From contig RCNN01000043.1 of NCBI GenBank assembly GCA_003667245.1, positions 1 through 64,000 on the forward strand: 64,000 nucleotides of DNA, written 5' to 3'. Source of the DNA: Heterostelium multicystogenum (taxonomy: Eukaryota > Evosea > Eumycetozoa > Acytosteliales > Acytosteliaceae). This document shows positions 46,503 to 57,890 of this stretch, in pieces (the stretch's first letter is position 1; each line of letters opens with the position of its first letter). Position numbers and translations under genes: made by a program. The notes under the pieces were generated by a model. It did no database searches. It was not told the DNA's origin and saw only the letters and a list, made by a program, of their open reading frames with translations.

Positions 46503-48343
46503 TCAATTAATATCATTGTTTAATAATAAAGGTTGTTTTTCTGGAGTAAATTCGTTTTCTTGTCCAGTTTGATTGTTAAATTTGACTGTTGGTATATTTA
46601 TGTAAGCTGGTTGTAAAATATATTTGAAATCAAAATAGGTATCCTCTTGGTTTGCTGAACTTAATTCGTACTGAATGCTGTAAACTAATTTGGGATCGAT
46701 GATGGTAGAGGATGGTATAGATATCAAGTTATGACTATTAACCAATCTACGTTGAGATAGCTCCATACTCTGATCATTTTTGTTTTCCCGTTTCAATTGT
46801 TCAGAACGGTATTGTAAAATTGATCTTTGTCTCTTATAGAATACAAGATGAATCAGTCCAATTAAAGAGGTTGCATAGCTAATAATTAATGCTCCAAGAC
46901 CCAACCAAAATCCCAAATCAAAAGGGGATTGAGAATCGTCCAAAGGAGTGATGTTATCATCGGAAAGATTATCTTTAATAGATAGAAAGGAAAAGAATCC
47001 AATTGACATAAAAAGAGAGGTTACAAATGGGAAATAGGTAACTCTCATCAATGGTTCTCGAATAAATTTGTTCTTAATCTTTACTCCAAGTGATACCATT
47101 GAGAGGACAGAACAAACAGATCCAATCATATAAAATGAAAATGTTGAAACAAATGTACCTTGAATATCCATTCCACTGTAGCTTAAAATCTTAAATATAA
47201 ATTAATATAAATTCACAAATACAATATTAAAATAAATATACTTACACTGATTCCATTACTTCCAAACTTTTTGAAGGATAAAATATAGAAAATATAAATA
47301 TTGTGAAATTTATCTACAAGAGCATACCAAGGATGACAGAAACTTGCAATCATTAATGAGATCAAACCAAGTTGTAGAATAAATTGAGTTAAGACTGATA
47401 CTCTGATTAACAACTTGGTCTTTCTGAATATTGGTCTTAAAAGATATTGATAATATGATACGCTTGGAATTGACTCTCCAATCTTTATATTGATTGGGAT
47501 TTTCTGTAGTTGAAACTGATAGTATCCATTTAGTTTAATAGCAATGTGTGGAGGAACTATATATGTGCTTATACTATTGGTTAGAATGTTTGAAACACTT
47601 CCAACTCCACCAAGATTGATACTCTTTACAGAGCTGACTCCCATTATGTGATTTCCAAGGGTATTGTGTAGTTTATCTTTGAAGTTACTTGATAATATAA
47701 ATATATATACAAAGTTTAGCAGGTATAACACTATTGATGAACCATCCAAAGCAATTGTAGCAGCTGCTAGATTGAAACCAATTTTTGGTCCATATCTACA
47801 ATATTCATCTCCACCATTGAATGATTGTGTTTCCTTAGGACATTCATCAGGAAGATTAAATTCATTAAAATAATCAGTAATCGAAAAAATCCTAGAGTAT
47901 GCAATGATACTCATGATTAAGGAAATTCCAAGTGCAGATATGGTTATAATATAGAGATTTCTGGATAGGGGAACTCCAAGTTTCTTCCTCTTTGCTAACC
48001 ATAAAAAGCTAATCATTGAAACGACACCATTGCATATCAAAGATACAATTAAAGTGGCTGATATGGTTGTAAACATATTATCTGATGATCCATAATAGTC
48101 TCTTTTAGTTGAATTCTCTTCATACTTTACAATATTTCTCATTAGAAAAGATCTTTAATTAATAGATTAATTGAAAACATTACTTACCTCGACTACAGTA
48201 TAACTAAAAATTTTAAAATCATATTTGATTTCATCAAATAAATCAATTTCATACCATGGTAAACACAAAGAAGATATGATAATCGAAATATTGGTTAAAG
48301 GTAATAAATATACAAAAAATGGTAATATTTTAATTATAATCAT
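46503..48343 (-). CDS. Eight-TM protein made of two tetraspan repeats, unrecognised
   Basis: Start ATG at 48343 (MIIIKILPFFVYLLPLTNIS). Exon 1 ends GTVVEG-like at a GTAAGT donor (near 48190), exon 2 starts at 48124, and the last exon starts about 47191. Each half has four hydrophobic segments in the same spacing. The first helix of each half is followed by a matching loop: SSLCLPWYEIDLFDEIKYDF in repeat 1 and ASFCHPWYALVDKFHNIYIF in repeat 2. The second helices follow DNMFTTISATLIVSLICNGV and TFVSTFSFYMIGSVCSVLSM. This resembles an internal duplication of a PMP22/claudin-like tetraspan. About 570 residues, no frame break. No family name or function can be given. Confidence 0.65.
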
Positions 48344-48731
48344 TTTTCAAAAAAATGATATATCTCTTTAAATAATAATAAGGCAACAGTGATGAATGTC
48401 TAAAGTTATTTATAAGTTACAAAATGACCTGAAACAAGGTAAATTCAGGATGATAAACAAAATTTTTAAAAATGCTAAAATCAAGACTACTACTGGTTTG
48501 GGGCTAAAAAATAACTGGGCATACCACTAAAAACATTTGTTGATTTTTCGCTGTTGTTTTTGCAATTAAACATGTTCAATTTTTGAATCCTGGGGCATTC
48601 AACAACAACATGTCTGAAAAATGTCGGGATGATATTTTGTCGGATGTGTCGTAATTAAGACATGTTGTTGACATCAAAATGTTAAAGAGAACTTTCACTC
48701 CTTTTTATAATTATATTTATTTAGTATTATT
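48344..48731. promoter_or_regulatory. Intergenic between msh3 and the eight-TM gene
   Basis: Upstream of the eight-TM gene and downstream of msh3 (both minus). Contains the hairpin at 48604-48671. Confidence 0.4.
48604..48671. repeat. 13-bp perfect inverted repeat (hairpin)
   Basis: CAACAACATGTCT (48604-48616) is the exact reverse complement of AGACATGTTGTTG (48659-48671), with a 42-base loop that contains short TGTCGG-type direct repeats. Intergenic. It could be a small-RNA precursor or a miniature inverted-repeat relic. Confidence 0.55.
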
Positions 48732-51700
48732 TTAGATGGTTTTTAGCTTGATAATTTCATTATAAATAGTTTGTTTATCATTGGTTGCTATAGATAAATC
48801 TTTGAGCAGTTGTTTCAGTTGTGCCATCTTTGATCTTTCCTGATCTGTTGTTTTGTCATTTCTTTCAGCACTTGCTTTATCATCTTGATTGAATGCTCTA
48901 GTTGTGATGGAATGCTTAATTTCTTCGGACTTTTGCGAAGAAACAGATAGGACACTTTTTGGTAGGTTAGCAATACGAGCGACGTTCAAACCATAGCTAT
49001 TCTTAGCTGCACCTTTTGTGACTTGATAGAGGAATATTACTTTTGGTATCGATAGTTCATCTTCTTGTTTTTGTTCAATAAATCCCATATGATAGTTGGC
49101 AACATTAATTGGGTATTGATTCTCTAGCTCTGCTAGCAGTGGATAGTGAGTGACAAAGAGGCAGAAGCATTTCTTTTTTTCAACAATGTAACGTAGTGAA
49201 GCGTATGCTATTGCAACACCATCATGTGTGGATGTTCCACGACCAAGTTCATCTAAGATAACAAGAGACCGTGGAGTAGCTTCGTACAAGATAGTCGATG
49301 TTTCTTGCAGCTCATCGAAGAATGTTGAATGTCCTTTCTCAATATTGTCGTGTGCACCCATACGTGTAAAAATGGCATCTACAACACCGAGACGGCAAGA
49401 AGTTGCAGGTACATTTGATCCAATCTGAGCCATAATGACAATGAGTGAAGTCTGACGAATGAAGCTACTCTTACCACCCATATTAGGTCCAGTAATGATC
49501 ATTGCCCTTTCACCATCTGGTTTCAAACAAACAGAGTTTGGAACGTATTGTTCACCTTTAAGAAGATGCTCAACGATTGGATGACGACCATCTACAATTT
49601 CGATACCACTTTGATCTGTGAACTCTGGTTTTACATATCCAGACTGCTTGCCAACAACAGACAACGAATAAAGGCAATCCAAATTAGCTAGTTTACTAAT
49701 TACATTTGAAAATAGGCTGTAGTCCTGTGAGAATTTGCTCAAGAAATCTAGCCAAGCTGCTTTGGCATGGATAGTCAGTAGCTCTCTGTTTTGTTGGAGA
49801 ATCTTGTAAGTATTCATTACGGCAGGCACATGATATCTAGCAACCTTCTGAGTAGCATTCACTTTGAGCCAATCTTTTGGAATTGGTTTGAAATTCAAAG
49901 GTAATTCAATGAGATATTCCAAGTTGTTCTTTGGTTGATGTAAATACTCCAAAGTTGGTTTTGTTAGGTCCTTTCTAATCTTTCTCAAGTGCTGTGACAA
50001 CTCTTCCTGAACCGATTTGATTTTCTCTTGTGTTTCTACGATATCTGGATAGATATTTGAATGAGACCATAGATTTTCTTTTTCATCCTTCTGAGCAGCA
50101 TTGTGGTCAATCGATGATAAATAGTACTCTAATCTCTCGTTGAACTTTACATTGGAATTCACATTTGAAAATATGTCCTTTAATAGCTTTGATTTAAATT
50201 CATTTAGTTGACTAACTTCTTTAATAAGTTTGTCCAACCTAAATAAATATTAATATCATCATGCACGTTAGCCTATCAAATCAATATTTACATACTTTTG
50301 GAATGATTTCATTGTGCTGAGGAAGTCTTTTGGCAAGCATTGAGATTGGTAATAGATCTTTGAGAGGTTTCTTTGCAGATCTGGTATTGAACTCTTGAGG
50401 AAACTAGTTATTAAAGAACATGAGGTAGTATTTGAAAGATTGATCAATTCATTGACAGCATCTTGTCTTTCCCTTATGAGTCTATCATTTTATATTTGTT
50501 TGGTAAGTATATATTGTGGAGTAGTAGGATTGTTATGATTGTGGGTGCATATTTACTCTAATTTAATTAAAGGTTTGCAAATCCACTCGGTAAATAATCT
50601 TCGACCAGCAATAGTCTGTGTATGATTTAATACCCAAAGTAATGATCCTTTTTCCGACTTGTCCCATTCATTTTTTAGAACCTCTAAGTTCTCAATGGTA
50701 GAGTGTGGCAGAATAAGATGATTTTGAACCCTGAACGATTTAAAGTTGGAGGAAACTTTCAAAATCTAATAGGATATTAGTATCAGATCATAACAAATTT
50801 GTTGTTGAGTTCTTACAGATGTAAATTGAATAAACTCTTTAAGTAACTAAGTTGGATATTTAAACAAATAGCTTTGTCCTTTGGGTAGCATCATGACATT
50901 GGAAAGAGTATTGGTCGCTGATTTATCTTCTTCGTAGAAGCTGACCAATGAGCCAAGTGCCTTATCATAGTTATACAAACTATCGTTCATTGTTTGAACT
51001 CTAACATTATTTAATTTACAATAGGTCTTGATACACTGTTATAATAATAATAAAGTTGAATTGTTAGTTTCTTAAGTAATGTAAACTATTTAATGATATT
51101 TACCTTCTTTGTTAAGTTTGAAAGGTAAAGGTACGGTAATGGTACATCTGGTGTATCTTTGTTTTGTTTTTCATTTCTTTCTGGTGGAAGTAATAGCTCT
51201 GTTGGTTTCAAATGAGTTAATCTTGTCTCCAAATTAGTTCTCAATACATCATCTTTGAATGTATCACAAATAATTTCACCAGTACCAACTGAAACAGCCT
51301 ATAATAAGAATAATATCATCGCGATTAATGCTTGATGTTATATTTCATATTATGAACTTTTAACTTACAACAAACGAAATCTCAGTTTGATCTTCAGTTT
51401 TATATTGCTCCGTGAAAGAAACCAGGTAGTTTGGTGAGATGTTGACTGGATCATTCTCATTGACGTCGATATCATCGATGAAGGTTGAAGCAGTATAAAG
51501 TCTAGTTAGTTTACGTTCGAATGGCTGTGACTTTGATGAGGAGACTGCCTTCAACGCAGCAGTTTCAATTTGCTCAACTACACCAACTTTGTACCCAGCA
51601 TAGACGAGCCTACGCAGATGGAAATATAGTCTCTGTACTGGAATGCTAGCATTTAAAAAGTTTTTGGCCACATAGCTGTAAATGTTAAGGACTTTTTGTT

Positions 51701-52791
51701 GCGATTTCGGCATCGTTTCCAAAGAACTTGAATTTATATCCACATTCAACCATGAGCACTGTATCAGGATATTGCTTTTTAATCTCAATAACTTGCAGTT
51801 CTAGTGGTGTATACTTTGTCTTTGAAGATGCAGATCCCTTTGTAGACTTATTTCCTTTTCCTTTCTTCTCAGGTTCTGGCTCCTCTTCATCAGAGCCTCC
51901 TTCGACTTCACCTTTGCCACTAAGTTTCATTGCTTCTAGTTTAGCTGCTTCATATGCCGCCATTGATTTAACTAATTTCTTACCAGCTACAACATCACGT
52001 TGATACACAGGCGTTCCAGCTGGTAACACTACTTTTCCATCTGCCAATACTCTTTCACTTTCACTTAACTCTACTTTCATGTTGTTCAAGCTTAATATAT
52101 CTGATACAGTGTTGCTATCCTCATCTGAATCGAGCTTCTTAGTACCTGATTTCTTTGATGGTGATGACTTGCTGAGCTGCTTCTTATTGCTGGAAGTTTT
52201 CTTTTTCCTGTTTGACTTGACTTGATCATCTGATTCTTCATCCATGGTGTCTGATTCGTCCTCTAGATCTTCATCTGGAATATAATCGTCATCAGATTCT
52301 TCTGCATCCTCCTCTGACATGTAATCATCATCAGAGTCTATCTTCTTTCTTTTAATGCCTAATGATTTTGCTTTTGGTGATGGTTGTTTCTTTTTGTTGG
52401 TCGTCTTGCTACTTTTTGATTCATCTTCAGAATCCTCTTTGATCAAATCATCATCGCTGTCATCCAATGCACTGAAGTCAATCGTTGCCTTTTGAATAAT
52501 CTTACGTCCAGTACTTGATACTCTTTGATCAGGACTCTTATTTGTAGTCACTGCAGCATTACTTTTTGACACTTTGGTCTCCATATCCATACTATTCTTT
52601 ATGGTTCTAGAGGTAATGACTTCATCATTTTCATCTTTATAGTCATCTGCAACTGACGTTGTTGTTGTTGTTGGTGAAGAGGCTGAAGATGGAGTTGATA
52701 CTTTTGTAAAGAAACTGTTGATATTCGTTTGTTTAGCTTCTTTGCTTTGACTTGTAGAAAATGTACTCGGTAGTTTAAGTCTCCTGCTCAT
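48732..52791 (-). CDS. msh3: DNA mismatch repair protein Msh3
   Basis: N-terminal PIP-box-like [11 protein letters not shown], then a long acidic/Ser-rich linker (residues about 40-290). The Msh3-specific mismatch-binding domain starts [20 protein letters not shown] and continues [20 protein letters not shown]. The core, lever and clamp follow in small exons. The ATPase has [20 protein letters not shown] (Walker A), [20 protein letters not shown] (Walker B and signature) and [11 protein letters not shown]. At least five short introns. A T5 run at 51693-51697 is one base too long, breaking the frame at the start of the mismatch-binding domain. An in-frame TAG occurs at 50849-50847 before [10 protein letters not shown]. 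About 1,250 residues. With Msh2 it forms MutS-beta, which recognises insertion/deletion loops. Confidence 0.93.
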
Positions 52792-53991
52792 TTTTAATTA
52801 AAAGTCTTACTTCCTATTCAGAATAGGTTTAAACCAAATTTTACAATGAATAATCAGCCAGACTTGACTCTTTTTTCGAAGAAATTCACCCCTCATCTGA
52901 TCATGCATCCTAAGGATTTGAAATAGTATGTTCCCCACCACTGTTCATGAGGCCGATATTATCTAAGATGATAATCAATCTCTTATAACATAGATAAGAT
53001 TGAGTTAGATGTCGGAGTAACTAATTTTGAGGGATAATCTTTTCAACTATCAAGGGATGATTAATCTTTATAATTGTTGCCATAAGTGTGGACGATTTTT
53101 TTCACACCAAACAATATTGTTGTTGACTAGGTGGTAGGTGGGTTATGAAATATTGATGAATAGTTTTTAAAACATACTGTTATGTAATATAAACAAATGA
53201 ATAAATCGACACTTATTGGTCTATTTAATATGATGTATGTAATTTGATAATTATTTATTTTCATTCCATGACAACAGTAATAGTTATATATTGGTATCAA
53301 CAACTACCCCCTAATGCCAAATACCACATCATGATACTACTTAGAATATCTAAAATATATATATAAGAATGATTATTTACAAATACCAAAATTTTATTTA
53401 CACACTTAACTGTATCGTAATGTTTATTTTTAACTTATAAGATATTGATGATTTTTTAAATTTACATATTTAGTAAGGAGGTTAGTAATAATGAAATGGG
53501 ATTAGAAGTTATAAATTATCAGGGATAAATGATCGAAGAGATTAAACCTGATAGTTTAGAAATCGTTCATCATTCTTTCTCATCTAACTTATTTTTAAGT
53601 CAGGTGATGGAGGTAAATCATTATCCAAGTATCTACACCTGAAGATGATTACTGAATCTTTAAAACATTAGTTTGGTTTGGAAACGTAATGGTTAAACAT
53701 TATCATGTGACAGCAGACGATTTATGTATTATCCAATCAATTTCTGTTAGCTCAACCATTACTTTACTTACACTCTATGTGTCGGTCAAAGTGATGGTGA
53801 TGTAATTTATTATATATTTCTACGTATATTTTCATATTTATATTATAATATTATTTCCATCTGGAAACCTTAAGATATAAATAATTTCATAGTTAGTTGA
53901 ATTTTAGAAATTCAGATATATTGATTATTCGAATTATTATATCTAAAACTCCAGCATATATATAATTGTGTTTGGAAATATACTATCATTA
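52792..53991. other. Divergent intergenic region msh3/NAGLU with a coding-like scrap
   Basis: About 1.2 kb. Both start codons face outward, so two promoters are expected. On the plus strand 53529-53700 looks coding: an ATG opens MIEEIKPDSLEIVHHSFSSN, and after a one-base shift SGDGGKSLSKYLHLKMITES, including a GxGGKS P-loop-like string, then stops. It is probably a decayed fragment. Confidence 0.35.
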
Positions 53992-56181
53992 ATGAAATAT
54001 TTATTTATTAATATATTATTATTATTATGTATTGCCAATGTTGTATTATCAAATACTCAACATTCGATACCACATGGTGGAGTGCAAATCGTTTATTCTC
54101 TTATAAATAGAACCATAGGTGATGGTTTTCGGAAAGATTTCAATTTGCTCATCCAACCAAATTCTAAAGGGACTGAATATTTTCAGGTAGGATCCACCAA
54201 TGGCATTATTAATCTACGAGCCAATAATCCTGTGAATTTAGCACAGGCCTTTCAGTACTACCTAAAATATACCGCAAGATGTTCTATCACTTGGACTGGA
54301 AACCAATGTCAGCTTAGACCCGGAACCAAATTGCCACAGCCAAGTAATATATACATTAACATTCCTCATAAACTTAGATACTATATGAATACATGCACTT
54401 TTGGGTACTCAACTGTTTGGTGGAACTGGGAACGTTGGGAAAGAGAAATCGATTGGATGGCGCTGAATGGATTTAATTTACCTTTGGCTCAGGTGGGACA
54501 AGAGTATGTATGGAATGAGCTGATGTTGGAATTGGGATTACGCCAGGACGATATCAATAAATGGTTTACAGGTCCAGCCTTTTTACCTTGGAATCGTATG
54601 GGTAATTTAGATGGTTGGGGTGGTGTGTTGCCCCAGTCTTGGATTAAAGGACAATATAATCTCCAAATAACAATTTTAAAGAGAATGACCGAATATGGTA
54701 TGTCGCCAGTGTTTCCAGGCTTTGCAGGTCATGTGCCAGTGGCCTTTAAAAGATTTTACCCAAAGGCCAACATTGTAGAACTACCAAGTTGGCACGGATT
54801 TAATACGACCAATCATCTCCTGACCACAGATCCAATGTATGATATAGTAGCTGACAGGTTTTATAGAATTCAAAATGAGACCTTTGGTCAATATGCAAGT
54901 ATTGACTATATCAGTATTGACCCTTTCAATGAGTTGATACCACCCTCAAACTCAACTCAATTCCTTAGCGAATGTTCGAGCAGAATCTACAATGCCATCA
55001 ACCGATTCAATCCGCAATCGACGTGGGTCTTACAAAATTGGTTTTTCAATAATAAGTTCTGGGGGGAGAACCAAATCTCTGCATTTCTAGGTTCCGTTCC
55101 GATTGGTCGCCTATTAGTGTTAGATCTATGGGCAGAGTTGAGTCCAATTTGGAACGCTACTTCGAGCTACCTTGGTCACAATTGGATTTGGAATATGCTA
55201 CATAATTTTGGTGGTCGTCCTTCGATCTCTGGAAGATTACCTATCATTGCTACCGCACCATTAGAAGCAAAAGCACTCTCTCCATCTATGGTTGGTGTTG
55301 GTATGGCTCCTGAAGCAATTGAGCAAACCAGCATTGTTTATGATTTAATGAGTGAGATGGGATGGCGTTCTTCAGAGTTCGATTTAAATGCATGGGTAGA
55401 GGCCTATGCTACTAGAAGATATGGTGTGGTGTTGCCTAAAGTTATATCTGCTATGAAAATGATGGCTTTCACCGTCTACTTTTCACCCGGTAGAGCACCG
55501 ATAAACTATCTTGGCAAACGACCTGCATTGGATTTTAATATAAAGCTATATTATAATCCTGTTGTCATAAGTGATATGTGGCGAGAGTTATTAACTACTG
55601 AACCAGCAACTATTAGGTCAACCGAGACTTATAGATATGATTTAGCAGAGATCACACTCCAAGCACTTAGTATTCATTTCAACAACAATTTGAAGCAAGC
55701 TTACTTTTCATACTGGTCAAGTGACTTCCATACATTCCAATCAGCAAAGCGTAACTGCAGCTATGCCCTGAGAGCTATGGACGCAGTTGCATCCACCAAT
55801 CGACTTTTCATGCTTGGCAATTGGATCGAAGCATCTAGAAGTCTGGCCACCAATGACAACGAGAGAGAACTCTACGATTTTAATGCCCGCAATCAAATTA
55901 CACTCTGGGGATGGAAAGACATAGGCAATCCAGACTATGCCAATAAATGGTGGTCTGGATTGATAGCCGACTACTATCTCCCCCGTTGGCAAATATTCTT
56001 TGAGCACTTGGACAATGCACTCTTTGACAAATCTAAATACAACGAAAGAGCACTCAATGATGCCATTAGCAACCACGAAGAGCGTTGGAACAAACAAACC
56101 AACCTCTATCCCTCGGTGCCAAACCCAAATGATGATGTCTACCAAATGTCAAAAACCATTTATTTTCAAATTAATTTGTAG
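53992..56181 (+). CDS. naglu: Alpha-N-acetylglucosaminidase (NAGLU, GH89)
   Basis: A single exon of 729 codons, with no frame break. The start at 53992 is chosen because MKYLFINILLLLCIANVVLS is a clean signal peptide; the open frame extends eight codons further upstream without ATG. The GH89 body has YMNTCTFGYSTVWWNWERWE and REIDWMALNGFNLPLAQVGQ, then FPGFAGHVPVAFKRFYPKAN and SIDPFNELIPPSN, containing an acidic residue of the catalytic region. The later part has WIWNMLHNFGGRPSISGRLP and VGVGMAPEAIEQTSIVYDLM, with the second active-site Glu region. Length equals the human enzyme (743). It removes terminal N-acetylglucosamine from heparan-type glycans, probably in lysosomes. Confidence 0.95.
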   Translation: MKYLFINILLLLCIANVVLSNTQHSIPHGGVQIVYSLINRTIGDGFRKDFNLLIQPNSKGTEYFQVGSTNGIINLRANNPVNLAQAFQYYLKYTARCSITWTGNQCQLRPGTKLPQPSNIYINIPHKLRYYMNTCTFGYSTVWWNWERWEREIDWMALNGFNLPLAQVGQEYVWNELMLELGLRQDDINKWFTGPAFLPWNRMGNLDGWGGVLPQSWIKGQYNLQITILKRMTEYGMSPVFPGFAGHVPVAFKRFYPKANIVELPSWHGFNTTNHLLTTDPMYDIVADRFYRIQNETFGQYASIDYISIDPFNELIPPSNSTQFLSECSSRIYNAINRFNPQSTWVLQNWFFNNKFWGENQISAFLGSVPIGRLLVLDLWAELSPIWNATSSYLGHNWIWNMLHNFGGRPSISGRLPIIATAPLEAKALSPSMVGVGMAPEAIEQTSIVYDLMSEMGWRSSEFDLNAWVEAYATRRYGVVLPKVISAMKMMAFTVYFSPGRAPINYLGKRPALDFNIKLYYNPVVISDMWRELLTTEPATIRSTETYRYDLAEITLQALSIHFNNNLKQAYFSYWSSDFHTFQSAKRNCSYALRAMDAVASTNRLFMLGNWIEASRSLATNDNERELYDFNARNQITLWGWKDIGNPDYANKWWSGLIADYYLPRWQIFFEHLDNALFDKSKYNERALNDAISNHEERWNKQTNLYPSVPNPNDDVYQMSKTIYFQINL

Positions 56182-56312
56182 AATCTGAAAATAATGAGAA
56201 AAAAATCAAAATTAATAAAGATACAACTTTGAAACACCCAATGCTTTAAATTGAAAACGACTCATTTTAGTAACACCCATCAAAAACTAGTTATTTTGTA
56301 TATTTAATATTT

Positions 56313-57721
56313 ATGGAACAATCAATTGATTATATATCTAGAAATCAGAGTATATTTCCTCACAATATTACTGTGGAAGATTGTCGGTTGGCCATAAAGG
56401 GTGTTGTAGGTTTTAGAGAGGTAAAAAGAGAGAATACAATCGTTTTCACATATGATTCACTCTACGATGAATCATTTCCCAACCCAAGCGAAACATCCGA
56501 TCCACAATTGTCTTTCCACTACAAGATTCGGAGAGAGTGCAGAGGTATAATATTTGATCAGTCCAATGGAAAACTGCTATCTAGAAAGTTTCACAAGTTT
56601 TTTAATATCAATGAAACGAGAGAAACAAAAGCTGTATGTATTAGATCTTTGTTGTATTTTATTTGTAGAGACTGACTGGTCATAATTATTAGGAATTTAT
56701 TGATTTAAATCAACCTTATGTTTTAACTGAAAAAGTAGATGGTTCATTGATTGCACCAATCTTGGTTAATGGCTCTGTTTTATGGGGATCCAAGCAGGGT
56801 GCTTCAACAGATTTAGCCGACAAGATAGAAGATTTCATTAAGAAAAATGGTGAATCACACGCTTACAATCAATTTGCATTGGAATGGCTCAACAAAGATT
56901 TTACCCCAATGTTTGAATACAGCTCAAAATCACAACAGATTATTTTGTTCTATGGTGACGAGAAATTAACTCTTATTGGCATCAGAAATAACACAACTGG
57001 AATGTATATTAAGTATGATGATATGTCAAAATCTGCACAGACCTTCAACATTCCGATCATCAGGAAAATCAATGCCGACAACTATCCAGAGCTATCCAAT
57101 ATAAAGACTGCCGCTGATTTGGTCGCAGCAGCAAAGAAAATGAGAAATATTGAAGGCTTTGTTTTGAAACTTGAAGAAAGTGGAATGCATTATAAAGTAA
57201 AGACAGAATGGTACATTGACTTGGCACGTTTACATTTACAATCACCCAAGGAAATCAAGAATGAAAAAGATGTATGGTCACTTATTCTCTCTGGTCACAT
57301 CGATGACACAATTGCAATGCTCTCAGATTCTCTCGATGATGACCAACAGCCAATCAATAAGAAACTTATACGCATAAAGAAGTTCTCATTGGTGTTAATT
57401 GAAAGAATTGAAATAGTTGCACGTGGTATTATTAAAGTTATTATTGAATCAAAGAAAGAAGGAATCACAAGAAACAATTTTACCAAATACCTCACAGAGA
57501 AGCAATCATTATACAACGAGCTAGATGGTTGTCAAACAAAGAAATTGATATCAGGATCCTTCCAATTTTATGATATTTTGCATCAAGACTCTGTTATCGA
57601 TGATCATATCTCCTTTGTAACATCAGAAATCCAAAAGAAATGTAAAGAATCAACAAACAATTCAAATAAGTTAGAAGAATGTAGATTGTTTTTGGGAGGT
57701 ATTCCTTTAATAAAATATTAA
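56313..57721 (+). CDS. T4 RNA ligase 1-like (Rnl1 family) RNA ligase
   Basis: Two exons; the intron (GTATGT...TTATTAG) is near 56635-56693. The N-terminal block RRECRGIIFDQSNGKLLSRK...FHKFFNINE is the Rnl1 family hallmark. The nucleotidyl-transfer motif I is TEKVDGSLIAPILV (KxDGS, adenylated Lys), motif IV NIEGFVLKLEE and motif V HYKVKTEWYIDL. About 440 residues, the C-terminal third helical, ending LFLGGIPLIKY. No frame break. Eukaryotic Rnl1-like proteins are scattered; roles proposed for the family include repair of cleaved RNA. The phage-like origin is suggested by family distribution, not by composition, which matches its neighbours. Confidence 0.88.
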
Positions 57722-57890
57722 CAATTCAATTAGATCTTAATCATTAAGATAAATTAAATAGGGACTTGAACCCCAGGTTAGGTCTTTGATCTTTTTATAT
57801 TGTTTTATTTTTTTTATAAAATTGGACCCTCTGATCAAAAATGAAAGAACATGTTCTTTAAATTTATTAATTACAGTAATTATTAAAATC

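Noticed and set aside
57745..57790. tRNA T-arm-like sequence on the minus strand (GGGGTTCAAGTCCC)
   Set aside because: No A-box, D-arm, anticodon arm or pairing acceptor stem is found at the right distance, so it is not called as a tRNA gene.
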